NCBI GenBank assembly: GCA_007125255.1
Contig: SLDM01000412.1
Span: 1 to 9,130, forward strand
DNA from: Phycisphaerales bacterium
GTDB lineage: Bacteria > Planctomycetota > Phycisphaerae > Phycisphaerales > SM1A02
Reading direction: 5' to 3'
DNA length: 9,130 bases
Made by a program: the position numbers and the translations under genes
Notes under the pieces: model-generated
Told to the model about the DNA's origin: nothing
Seen by the model: the letters and a program-made list of their open reading frames with translations, nothing else
The model's database searches: none
Shown: positions 1 to 6,451 of the stretch, piece after piece
Position numbering within the stretch: position 1 is the stretch's first letter
How the letters are laid out: each line of letters begins with the position of its first letter

Positions 1-56
1 AATTCATTGAAGCCAGAAGATTTCTATTGCAAATCCGGCGACCTTGCGGCATCATG

Positions 57-177
57 CCACCTGAGGAAAGGTGGATAATGTGGGGTCCATGCGGGCGCAA
101 GCCGGAATGGACCGAACAGGTCATGGTGAGTTCGGCTTCGGCCGTTGGCTGCCTCGTGCAGTCCGGCGCGGAGGCAG
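57..177 (+). promoter_or_regulatory. hairpin-rich leader upstream of the halogenase gene, possible cis-regulatory RNA
   Basis: The 209 nt before the halogenase start hold no convincing gene but are dense in perfect stems. Hairpin 1 pairs 57-62 with 69-74 (CCACCT/AGGTGG). Hairpin 2 pairs 84-90 with 107-113 (GGTCCAT/ATGGACC) and has an inner GGC-GCAA-GCC helix at 94-103, capped by a GNRA tetraloop. Hairpin 3 (133-144) is CGGC-TTCG-GCCG, the hyperstable cUUCGg form. Hairpin 4 pairs 149-155 with 171-177 (CTGCCTC/GAGGCAG) and extends inward through 156-159/166-169. Segment 110-113 can instead pair with 119-122. The halogenase reading frame stays open through this stretch, but its third-position GC here is clearly lower than in the gene. 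I do not recognise a known riboswitch class, and chance pairing in GC-rich DNA is possible. Confidence 0.4.
74..79 (+). promoter_or_regulatory. candidate -10 box (GATAAT) for the halogenase gene
   Basis: GATAAT differs from the sigma-70 consensus TATAAT at one position and is one of the best -10 matches in the window. It would start transcription near 86, just at the base of hairpin 2. I found no good -35 hexamer at 16-18 nt upstream, so this is tentative. Confidence 0.3.
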
Positions 178-194
178 TGTCTACATGGTGTGTT

Positions 195-200
195 GGGGAG
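195..200 (+). promoter_or_regulatory. Shine-Dalgarno-like site setting the halogenase start
   Basis: GGGGAG lies 9 nt before the ATG at 210. It supports that start over in-frame upstream ATG codons such as the one at 27, which would add 61 residues rich in Cys and Trp with atypical codon use. Confidence 0.5.
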
Positions 201-209
201 TTATTCGCA

Positions 210-1994
210 ATGCAAGATTCTGCACGTTCCTACGACGTGGCTATCGTCGGTGGCGGCCCGACCGGTGCGACCGCCGCAACCCTTCTGCTGAAGTACAACC
301 CGGAACTCCGCGTTCTCATCATTGAGAAAGAGAAGTTCCCACGCGATCACGTCGGCGAGAGCCAGTTGCCCTCAATCGGTCCGATCCTGGACGAGATGGG
401 CGTCTGGGACAAGGTCGAGGAAGCCGGCTTTCCCATCAAGATCGGCGCCTCCTACACCTGGGGCCGCAACAACGATTGCTGGGATTTCGATTTCTACCCC
501 GTCGAGGAGTGGCGCGATGAACCCCGGCCGGCCCGCTTCGAGGGGCAGCGCCGCCAGACCGCCTTCCAGGTCGACCGCGCAATTTACGATGAGATCCTTC
601 TGCGTCACGCCGAGTCGCTGGGCGCCGAAGTACGCGAAGAAACCAGAGTCAGCTACGTGCTGGTCGTCAACGACCGCATCGAGGGGCTCCAGCTCGCCAC
701 GGGCGAACTCGTCAAGGCGCGGTACTACATCGACGGCTCCGGAACCGTCGGGCTGTTGCGACGCGCGCTCGGCATTCATTCCGAAGTGGCTCAGGAGCTG
801 CGCAACATCGCCGTCTGGGACTACTGGCAGAACGCGGAGTGGGCTGTCGAGATCGGCGTGGGTGCGACGCGCGTACAGGTGCGCAGTCTGCCCTACGGAT
901 GGATCTGGTTCATCCCGCTCGGTCCGACCCGCACGAGTATCGGCGTCATCTGCCCGGCGGACCATTACAAGTCGCTCAACCTGACGCCGGCAGAGCTCTA
1001 CGAGAAGGCGCTCCGCGACCAGCCGGACATCGCGAAGTTGATCGAGCACGGCGAGTGCGAGGAGAAGCTGCAGTCGTGCAAGGACTGGTCCCAGCTCTCT
1101 GACCGCATCGTCGGTGAGAACTGGTTCATCGCGGGTGAGGCCGCCGGTTTCGCCGATCCGATTCTGGCGGCAGGCATGTCGCTCGCGCACTCCTGCGCGC
1201 GGGAGGCTGCTTACACGATTCTTGAGCTCGATCGTGGCGAGTACGATGCCGACTGGTTGCGTAAACGTTACGACGACCGCAATCGCCGGAACATCATGCA
1301 GCACATTCGCTTCGCCAAGTTCTGGTACTCGGCGAACGGGTGTTTCACCGATCTGCAGGAACACTGCCAGCAGATTGCTCGCGACTCCGGGATCAAGCTC
1401 TCGCCCGCCCAGGCGTGGCGCTGGCTCAGCCAGGGCGGATTCACGACCGAACAGGTCGGGCTGCCGTCCCTCGGCTCGTTTGATGTCTCCACGACCCGCC
1501 AGTTGCTCAATCTCTTCGATCCCAAGGGCCGAGGCACGAGCGAGTATCTCAGCAGCGGATACAACACGTTCAAGCTCAACCTGCGCGGCGCGACTCGCGG
1601 CACGATCGGTGTGCTGAAGGATGGTCGCATCGAGAAGATACCCTGTTACGAACGGGGCGATCGTCAGCTCCCGCTCGTCGGATACTACGGCCTGATGGTC
1701 AAGGCGCTCGAACAGTCTTCAGAGATCAACCAGGTCGTCGCGGCCCTCAGGAAGCACCTGCGCCAGCAGTATCCGGAGGCGACCGAACCGAACCTGAACC
1801 TGAAACTGTCCTTCTGCATTCAGGCGCTGGACATCATGATCGATGAGTTCTGGGTGCAGCGCAGCCTGAACAAGCGGAAGCCGAAGCTGCGCGTGAGCAA
1901 TGAAGATTCCTGCTACATCCGCACGACGGCGAAGACGCGCGAGGTTCTCGAGAAGCACGGCGCCAAGTGTGACATCAAGTGGAACATGCAGTGA
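210..1994 (+). CDS. flavin-dependent halogenase (tryptophan halogenase-like family)
   Basis: This 594-residue FAD enzyme is likely to use reduced flavin, oxygen and halide to halogenate an organic substrate in the cytoplasm. The dinucleotide-binding motif GGGPTG is at residues 14-19, right after the start. VGESQLP is at 48-54, and Lys77 in FPIKIGA is the candidate for the lysine that carries the active halogen species. The family-diagnostic WxWxIP motif is complete (W231, W233, I235, P236) and runs into F234/P236/S243/G245. GEAAGFADP (309-317) is the late FAD-binding motif. Residues from about 370 to 594 form a long C-terminal region, making the protein longer than typical tryptophan halogenases (roughly 510-550 residues), as in some phenolic and polyketide-associated halogenases. 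No flavin reductase lies in the window. The substrate cannot be told from sequence. A non-halogenating family member is possible, but the intact WxWxIP argues against it. The stop overlaps the next gene. Confidence 0.88.
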   Translation: MQDSARSYDVAIVGGGPTGATAATLLLKYNPELRVLIIEKEKFPRDHVGESQLPSIGPILDEMGVWDKVEEAGFPIKIGASYTWGRNNDCWDFDFYPVEEWRDEPRPARFEGQRRQTAFQVDRAIYDEILLRHAESLGAEVREETRVSYVLVVNDRIEGLQLATGELVKARYYIDGSGTVGLLRRALGIHSEVAQELRNIAVWDYWQNAEWAVEIGVGATRVQVRSLPYGWIWFIPLGPTRTSIGVICPADHYKSLNLTPAELYEKALRDQPDIAKLIEHGECEEKLQSCKDWSQLSDRIVGENWFIAGEAAGFADPILAAGMSLAHSCAREAAYTILELDRGEYDADWLRKRYDDRNRRNIMQHIRFAKFWYSANGCFTDLQEHCQQIARDSGIKLSPAQAWRWLSQGGFTTEQVGLPSLGSFDVSTTRQLLNLFDPKGRGTSEYLSSGYNTFKLNLRGATRGTIGVLKDGRIEKIPCYERGDRQLPLVGYYGLMVKALEQSSEINQVVAALRKHLRQQYPEATEPNLNLKLSFCIQALDIMIDEFWVQRSLNKRKPKLRVSNEDSCYIRTTAKTREVLEKHGAKCDIKWNMQ

Positions 1995-3082
1995 GGGAGG
2001 ATGCCGAACCAGGCCGCGCCCCGTCAGCGGGGCGTGAAACTCACGACCGAAGGATCGCCCGGGCCCGGTGGACCCGGTTGCGCTGGTTCGCGCTCTGGCT
2101 CGGCGCTTTCTACGGCGCCTGGCTGACCCTGATCATCAGCGGCGATCACTGGGCGACCCTCGTGGACCACTGGGGGATCGCGCTGGCGATGGCGCTCGGT
2201 TCCTACGTGGCCGGTTCGACGCCCATGGGCGGCGGCACGATCGGCTTCCCCATCCTTGTCCTTCTCTTTGATGAACCGGCCGCGATCGGACGCCACTTCA
2301 GCTTTGCCGTGCAATCGATCGGCATGGTGTCGGCCAGCATCTTCATCTTTGCCGTCGGCCGGCCGGTCGCGTGGCGCGTTCTTGGCTGGGCGATGCTCGG
2401 CTCAACCCTCGGCACGCCGCTCGGCCTCGCCTTCATCGCACCTCGCGTCGACGATCTCACCGTCAAACTCATCTTCGCCGTCCTCTGGGCCAGCTTCGGC
2501 CTCATGCACCTGATCAAGGTGCGAGAGATCGTCGCGCTCTACGGATACATCTCCGGAACGCCGCGTTTCGATCGCACGCTCGGGTTCACGATCGGTGCCG
2601 GCGGCGGGATGCTCGTGGCATCGATCACCGGCGTGGGAATCGACCTGCTCATCTATATCGCGCTTGTCCTGCTGGTCCGCGCGGATATCCGTATCGCCAT
2701 TCCGACCTCCATCGTTCTGATGGCCTACACCTCGCTCCTCGGCATCGGGACCAGCGCCATCCTCGCCGCCTCCGGTCCGGCAAAGTACGCGATCGACCCC
2801 GCGGTCTATCAGAACTGGCTCGCCGCCGCCCCCGTCGTCGCCCTCGGCGCGCCGCTCGGCGCACTCATGGTCTACCTGATCCCGCGGGCCACCACGCTCG
2901 TTATCGTCTCGGTGCTCTGTCTCGGCCAGTTCATCTGGACGTGTGTCAACGAGAACGTCACGGGGGCGACGCTGTTTTTCGCCATCGCGAGCGTGCTGCT
3001 GGCCAACCTGGTTCTCGCCGCGCTCTACCGTGTCGGCCTCCGGCGAAGTCGTTCTGGGCCCCTCCGGACCACCCACGCCTGA
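1991..3082 (+). CDS. TauE/SafE-family membrane permease (putative anion exporter)
   Basis: A polytopic inner-membrane protein of 363 residues. After a hydrophilic, Arg-rich N-terminus of about 30 residues come roughly nine hydrophobic segments. The Gly-rich first-half signature around residues 75-91 (GSTPMGGGTIGFP) and the second-half repeat around 200-232 (GAGGGM, then TGVGID) fit the two-fold TauE/SafE family, whose members move sulfite, sulfonates or other organic anions. The chosen GTG at 1991 overlaps the halogenase stop as GTGA, an arrangement typical of translational coupling. A GTG at 1979 in the same frame would add four residues; neither has a strong ribosome-binding site. The GGAGG at 1996-2000 precedes an out-of-frame ATG and is not useful. 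The substrate is unknown. Coupling to the halogenase suggests, but does not show, transport of a related compound. Confidence 0.85.
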   Translation: MREDAEPGRAPSAGRETHDRRIARARWTRLRWFALWLGAFYGAWLTLIISGDHWATLVDHWGIALAMALGSYVAGSTPMGGGTIGFPILVLLFDEPAAIGRHFSFAVQSIGMVSASIFIFAVGRPVAWRVLGWAMLGSTLGTPLGLAFIAPRVDDLTVKLIFAVLWASFGLMHLIKVREIVALYGYISGTPRFDRTLGFTIGAGGGMLVASITGVGIDLLIYIALVLLVRADIRIAIPTSIVLMAYTSLLGIGTSAILAASGPAKYAIDPAVYQNWLAAAPVVALGAPLGALMVYLIPRATTLVIVSVLCLGQFIWTCVNENVTGATLFFAIASVLLANLVLAALYRVGLRRSRSGPLRTTHA

Positions 3083-3087
3083 CGCCC

Positions 3088-3093
3088 TACCAT
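3088..3093 (+). promoter_or_regulatory. candidate -10 box (TACCAT) directly before thiE
   Basis: A TANNNT box ends 6 nt before the ATG at 3100, which would give a transcript starting at or beside the start codon. It lies in the 17-nt gap after the permease gene. Read-through from upstream is an alternative. No clear -35 is seen. Confidence 0.25.
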
Positions 3094-3099
3094 ACGGCC

Positions 3100-4191
3100 A
3101 TGGCACGCCACGTCCGGATGATTGACGCCAACGCGAATCGCGCCCGTGAAGCCCTCCGGGTCATGGAAGACCTGGCAAGGTTTGCCCTCGATGATGACGC
3201 GCTCAGTCGTGACCTGAAATCCCTTCGGCACCGGCTGCGCGATGTGCTCGAGCGGCTTCCCGACGGCGTGCTCGCCGCCAACCGGGATACCCCGGGCGAT
3301 GTGGGGACATCGATATCGACCACGGCGGAGATGCAGCGAGCGAACCTGGCGGACCTCGCGACGGCGGCGGGCAAGCGCCTGACCGAAGCACTGCGCGTCC
3401 TCGAGGAGCTCGCCAAACTGTTCGACGCCGAACTCGCCGCGGAGGTCGAGCGACTGCGCTACGCCGGGTACGAGCTCGACCGGCGATTGCAACTCCGGCT
3501 CGGAAGCGGTCGCGCCCGGCCCTGGCCGCTTTGCGTGCTTCTCACCGAGTCACTCTGCGCCCTTCCGTGGCGCCAGGTGCTCACCGCCTGCCTCGAGGGC
3601 GGCGTGACGTGTGTCCAGGTTCGCGAGCCCGACTTCGATGCCGCATCGCTGCTGGATCGAGTGCGCGAGGTCATCGCGGTGGCCCGCCCGCACGGGGTCA
3701 GCGTCATCGTCAACGACCGACTGGACATCGCCCTTGCCGCCGACGCGGACGGCGTGCACCTCGGAACGCGCGACCTGCCGATCACCGAGGCGCGGCGCCT
3801 TGCCGGCCGCACCCTGCTGATCGGGGCAAGCACCCACGATCTCGAAGAAGCGCAGCGGGCGGTTGCCGCGGGAGCCGACTACTGCGGTGTCGGCCCCATG
3901 TTCTTCACGGAGCTCAAACCCGACCGCGCGCCGGCCGGCGCGAGTTACCTGCGCGAGTTCCTCCGGACCTACGCCGAGGTTCCCCACCTTGCAATCGGGG
4001 GCATCACGCCCGAGAACGTGCAGGAGCTCACCGAAGCGGGCGCCAGAAGCATCGCGGTCAGCCGATGCGTCTGCGGCAGTTCACAGCCCGGCGCCGTCCT
4101 GCGTCAGCTGCATGAGGCGCTCGACGGGGCCGCTCCGAACCCGGCGCGGGCCCGGGACACGGTTCCGGCGGAGCGCCGAACTCATTCATGA
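3100..4191 (+). CDS. thiE: ThiD2-ThiE fusion: thiamine-phosphate synthase with N-terminal ThiD2 domain
   Basis: A 363-residue two-domain enzyme of cytoplasmic thiamine synthesis. Residues 1-135 carry the ThiD2 signature (IDANANRAREALRV at 8-21, then a second TEALRVLEEL), proposed as a specific hydroxymethylpyrimidine-phosphate kinase and known fused to ThiE in cyanobacteria and some other phyla. Residues from about 145 onward form the ThiE barrel, which joins HMP-PP to the thiazole phosphate. Seen are N205-D206, D225 in GVHLGTRD (Mg-binding positions), S244-T245-H246, and GVGPMFFTELKP (263-274) with K273 for pyrophosphate. The usual Q-x-R-x-K motif reads Q173-V-R175-E-P177, so its lysine is lost, and the Gln usual after GVHLG is T223. 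The start at 3100 fits because the conserved ThiD2 motif begins within eight residues. No Shine-Dalgarno sequence is seen. The stop overlaps the convergent gene by six bases. Confidence 0.92.
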   Translation: MARHVRMIDANANRAREALRVMEDLARFALDDDALSRDLKSLRHRLRDVLERLPDGVLAANRDTPGDVGTSISTTAEMQRANLADLATAAGKRLTEALRVLEELAKLFDAELAAEVERLRYAGYELDRRLQLRLGSGRARPWPLCVLLTESLCALPWRQVLTACLEGGVTCVQVREPDFDAASLLDRVREVIAVARPHGVSVIVNDRLDIALAADADGVHLGTRDLPITEARRLAGRTLLIGASTHDLEEAQRAVAAGADYCGVGPMFFTELKPDRAPAGASYLREFLRTYAEVPHLAIGGITPENVQELTEAGARSIAVSRCVCGSSQPGAVLRQLHEALDGAAPNPARARDTVPAERRTHS

Positions 4192-4743
4192 TTGCCGGCC
4201 GTCCTCCGCCCCGTCCTGCTGGAGCGGCGAAACACACCGCGCGGCATGATTCATGGCGTCCTCTCGCCCGTCGGGACAGGGAAGCCCCGGTCCGCGCCAG
4301 CGACGCCCGTCGTAGACGAATGCCACGTAGCCGTAACCCTGCTGATCGGTTCCGTTGTCGGTCATCACCACCGGCAGGAATCCGAGTCGCACCGAGTTGA
4401 TGACTTCCGTAAAGGGTCGGCGACCGTGCACCGCGTGTCGATCCCGGCGCACCGAGTACCGGTAGCGCATATCGCGCAGGTGTAGGCTGGTGCCGCGAAC
4501 CAGCACCTGAATCCGGTTCTCATCCAGTTCTTCCAGCAGATCGGGCTCGGCGGCGCTCGATCTCCCGGCGCGACGTGACCACAGGGTCGCCACGCCGAGC
4601 AGCAGCCCCAGACCTCCGGCGGCCACCGAAGAAGTCGCCCAGACCGAACGCGGCGCGCCGGTGGCGACCAGCGTCAGAATCCCGGCCGCCAGGACCGCGC
4701 CGAGGACCGCGCTCATCCAGATGATGCGTACCGGAATCACCAT
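4186..4743 (-). CDS. hypothetical membrane protein with two predicted helices
   Basis: I do not recognise this 185-residue protein. Residues 7-28 and 34-55 are strongly hydrophobic and form a likely helical hairpin; the Arg-rich stretch just after (57-61) suggests that both termini face the cytoplasm. The remaining 125 or so residues are soluble, begin with an acidic patch (DLLEELDEN) and turn rich in Arg and aromatic residues. They include RYRYSVRRDRHAV and a GYGYVAFVYDGRRWRGPG segment that resembles a small beta-sheet domain. A single Cys near LPCPDG and another near AARCVS are unlikely to make a metal site alone. The gene is convergent with thiE, sharing the TCATGA stop overlap, and divergent from the PhnP-like gene. 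Codon use matches its neighbours, so it looks real. A purine-rich AAGGAGG (4761-4767) lies 17 nt upstream, too far for normal ribosome binding. Confidence 0.75.
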   Translation of the reverse strand: MVIPVRIIWMSAVLGAVLAAGILTLVATGAPRSVWATSSVAAGGLGLLLGVATLWSRRAGRSSAAEPDLLEELDENRIQVLVRGTSLHLRDMRYRYSVRRDRHAVHGRRPFTEVINSVRLGFLPVVMTDNGTDQQGYGYVAFVYDGRRWRGPGLPCPDGREDAMNHAARCVSPLQQDGAEDGRQS

Positions 4744-4749
4744 GGGCGC

Positions 4750-4755
4750 ACTATA
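4750..4755 (-). promoter_or_regulatory. candidate -10 box (TATAGT) for the minus-strand membrane protein gene
   Basis: On the minus strand TATAGT matches TATAAT at five of six positions and ends 6 nt before the ATG at 4743. Transcription would begin at or next to the start codon, giving a leaderless mRNA. The -35 region is weak. Confidence 0.4.
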
Positions 4756-4838
4756 CCCCGCCTCCTTGCCGTGCGGCAGGGGTTGCAGAGGTCGTTGCCT
4801 CCGGGGCCATCCTGACCATCGGCGCCGCTCCCCTCAGC

Positions 4839-4844
4839 TACACT
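4839..4844 (+). promoter_or_regulatory. candidate -10 box (TACACT) for the PhnP-like gene
   Basis: GCTACACT lies in the divergent 142-nt gap and would give a 5' leader of about 35 nt before the ATG at 4886. Nearly the same octamer occurs before the outer-membrane protein gene (GCTACGCT) and priA (AGTACACT). A CTGACC at 4812-4817 resembles a -35 but is 21 nt away. Confidence 0.35.
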
Positions 4845-4885
4845 GGTCGGGCCGTCCTCAACGGCCCCGATCCGCTCCACGCCCA

Positions 4886-5740
4886 ATGCCCATTCGCGAC
4901 CCCATCTTCACGATCCTCGGCTCCGGCACTTCGGCCGGCATCCCGGTCATCGCCTGTGACTGCGCCGCGTGCACCTCGGAGGATCCGCGTGATCGACGTC
5001 TGCGGTGCGCGGCGTGCCTGACCTACACCGACCCGATGGGAGATGACCGGGTCATTCTGATCGATACCTCCCCCGATCTTCGCGAACAGGTTCTCCGCAA
5101 GGGGCTGTGGCGATGTGACGGCATCATCTTTACCCACAATCACGCCGACCACACCTTCGGTCTGGACGATGTGCGCCGGTTCAACGCCGCCATGCGGGCT
5201 CCGATCGACATCTTCGCGGAGCGGGCGACGATGGAACATCTGCACCGGGTGTACCGGTACATCTTCGAGAAACACAACAATATCAACGACTCATTCGTGG
5301 CGACGCTCGTGCCGCATCTGATCGATCCGGCGAAACCCATCGACCGGTTCGGGGTCCGGTTCACACCGCTGCGCTTTCTGCACGGTCGACTTCCGGTGCT
5401 GGGTTTTCGGATCGAAGCGCTGGATGAACATCACCAGATCGCCGCCGATCAGCCCGGCCCACTGCCGCTGGCGTACTGCACGGACATCTCGGCCGTGCCG
5501 CCGGAGACCTGGCCCAGGCTGACGGGGCTGAAGACGCTGGTCCTGGACATGCTGAGATACCGTCATCACCCGACGCATCTCACCGTCGATCAGGCGATCG
5601 AGATCGCGGAGCAGGTCAACCCCCGGCAGACCTGGTTCACGCACATGACCCATGACATCGTGCACGCCGAACTCGACCCGCAGCTTCCCGACGGTATGGC
5701 CCTCGCCTACGACGGCCTTGAACTCGGAGCGCCCGATTGA
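4886..5740 (+). CDS. PhnP-like metallo-beta-lactamase-fold hydrolase
   Basis: A 284-residue cytoplasmic metal-dependent hydrolase. The N-terminus reads LGSGTSAGIPVI with C24-x-C26-x2-C29, matching the structural zinc cysteines of PhnP (phosphoribosyl cyclic phosphate phosphodiesterase), followed by DPRDRRLR. The metal-binding signature THNHADH gives H84, H86, D88 and H89, then GLDDVR. Later positions H in LRFLHGR, D in YCTDIS, and the histidines of WFTHMTHD fit the remaining ligands of a two-metal site. PhnP acts in phosphonate breakdown, but no other phosphonate gene is nearby, and similar proteins are common as stand-alone genes of unknown substrate. I therefore give the family and not the gene symbol. 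The start at 4886 puts the beta-strand and GSGTS motif at the very N-terminus; in-frame codons upstream are not protein-like. No Shine-Dalgarno sequence is visible. Confidence 0.88.
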   Translation: MPIRDPIFTILGSGTSAGIPVIACDCAACTSEDPRDRRLRCAACLTYTDPMGDDRVILIDTSPDLREQVLRKGLWRCDGIIFTHNHADHTFGLDDVRRFNAAMRAPIDIFAERATMEHLHRVYRYIFEKHNNINDSFVATLVPHLIDPAKPIDRFGVRFTPLRFLHGRLPVLGFRIEALDEHHQIAADQPGPLPLAYCTDISAVPPETWPRLTGLKTLVLDMLRYRHHPTHLTVDQAIEIAEQVNPRQTWFTHMTHDIVHAELDPQLPDGMALAYDGLELGAPD

Positions 5741-5742
5741 CC

Positions 5743-5770
5743 CCGCGCGAACGCCGCGCGAACCCGCGCA
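5743..5770 (+). repeat. short tandem CCGCGCGAAC repeat between convergent genes
   Basis: CCGCGCGAAC occurs at 5743-5752 and 5754-5763, and a third partial copy starts at 5764, with a period of about 11 nt. CGCGCG at 5744-5749 can also pair with CGCGCG at 5755-5760 around a five-base loop. It sits in the 48-nt gap between the stops of two convergent genes and may act as a weak bidirectional terminator, although no T-run follows. Confidence 0.4.
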
Positions 5771-5788
5771 CGGGCACCCGCCGGAGCC

Positions 5789-6415
5789 TCAGGCGATGGC
5801 GGCAAGCAGTTTGCGGCCGCGCTCCTCGATGGCATCAAAGTTGTGCGTTCTCATCAGCTCCGGATCGAAGAGCGGGGCGACGAATCCGATCGCATGCGCC
5901 CCGGCCTTGAGGTACGACCGTGCGTTCGAGGCGTGCACGCCGTGCGTCGGCACGATGTTGAGAAACGGCATCGGGCCGAGACACGCCCGGATGTACGCCG
6001 CTCCGATACCCGCGGCCGGGAAGAGCTTCTGCAGCGGAGCGCCGGCGCGGTGGGCGCGGAGCATCTCCGTCGGCGTGTGGGTCCCCGGCATCATCGCCAC
6101 GCCAAGACGTCCGGCGGCTTCGATCACCGTCTCATCCACCACCGGTGAAACGAGAAAGGTCGCGCCGGCTTCAACCGCCCGCTCGGCATCTTCGACGGTG
6201 AGGACCGTGCCGGCACCGATGAGGACATCCTCACGCTGCGAAAAACGACGGATCAGTTCGAAGGCGTTGGGAATGGTCAGGGTAAACTCGGCGATCCGGA
6301 AACCCGCGCGGATCGCGGCATTCATCGCCGGTTCCGCCGCTTCCCCGTCATCCGTGCGCAGGATCGCCGAGGCGCGGCAGGTCTTGAAGTGCGGAACGAA
6401 TTCATCAGGTCGCAT
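5789..6415 (-). CDS. eda: 2-dehydro-3-deoxy-phosphogluconate / 4-hydroxy-2-oxoglutarate aldolase
   Basis: A 208-residue class I aldolase that splits KDPG to pyruvate and glyceraldehyde 3-phosphate (Entner-Doudoroff or uronate breakdown), or cleaves the related KHG. Motifs in order: E43 in AEFTLTIPNA is the catalytic glutamate; GAGTV is at 67-71; MPGTHTPTE at 109-117; K130 in QKLFPA is the Schiff-base lysine; and the PTHGV loop corresponds to the usual PTGG. Length is normal for the family (about 200-215). The Arg after the glutamate in the E. coli enzyme (R49) is Thr47 here, a change known in other members, so the exact oxo-acid substrate is open. The gene lies 36 nt after the ArfB-like gene on the same strand, probably as one transcript. 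GGAGG lies 13 nt before the start. No edd or sugar-acid gene is adjacent. Confidence 0.9.
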   Translation of the reverse strand: MRPDEFVPHFKTCRASAILRTDDGEAAEPAMNAAIRAGFRIAEFTLTIPNAFELIRRFSQREDVLIGAGTVLTVEDAERAVEAGATFLVSPVVDETVIEAAGRLGVAMMPGTHTPTEMLRAHRAGAPLQKLFPAAGIGAAYIRACLGPMPFLNIVPTHGVHASNARSYLKAGAHAIGFVAPLFDPELMRTHNFDAIEERGRKLLAAIA

Positions 6416-6451
6416 GGAACGAACGTGGCCTCCGAGGGTCCGGGTTCTGGT

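Noticed and set aside
1..78. Tail of an upstream gene ending in TAA at 76-78
   Set aside because: Only 25 codons are open, about half of their third positions are G/C, and the peptide resembles nothing I know.
27..209. In-frame N-terminal extension of the halogenase from ATG at 27
   Set aside because: The 61 residues are Cys/Trp-rich, third-position GC is well below that of the gene, the FAD motif normally begins near the N-terminus, and a Shine-Dalgarno-like site marks the ATG at 210.
57..209. Leader as RNase P RNA, SRP RNA or an integron attC site
   Set aside because: It lacks the RNase P GAGGAAAGTCC core, the SRP GGTCAGGTCCGGAAGGAAGCA region, and paired RYYYAAC/GTTRRRY boxes.
372..1364. 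330-codon antisense frame under the halogenase
   Set aside because: It is a shadow of the halogenase caused by high GC; no motifs, and the sense strand encodes clear conserved motifs.
2371..3099. Upstream in-frame extension of ThiE into the permease gene
   Set aside because: The translated segment is Arg-rich shadow sequence of the permease; the ThiD2 motif starts right after the ATG at 3100.
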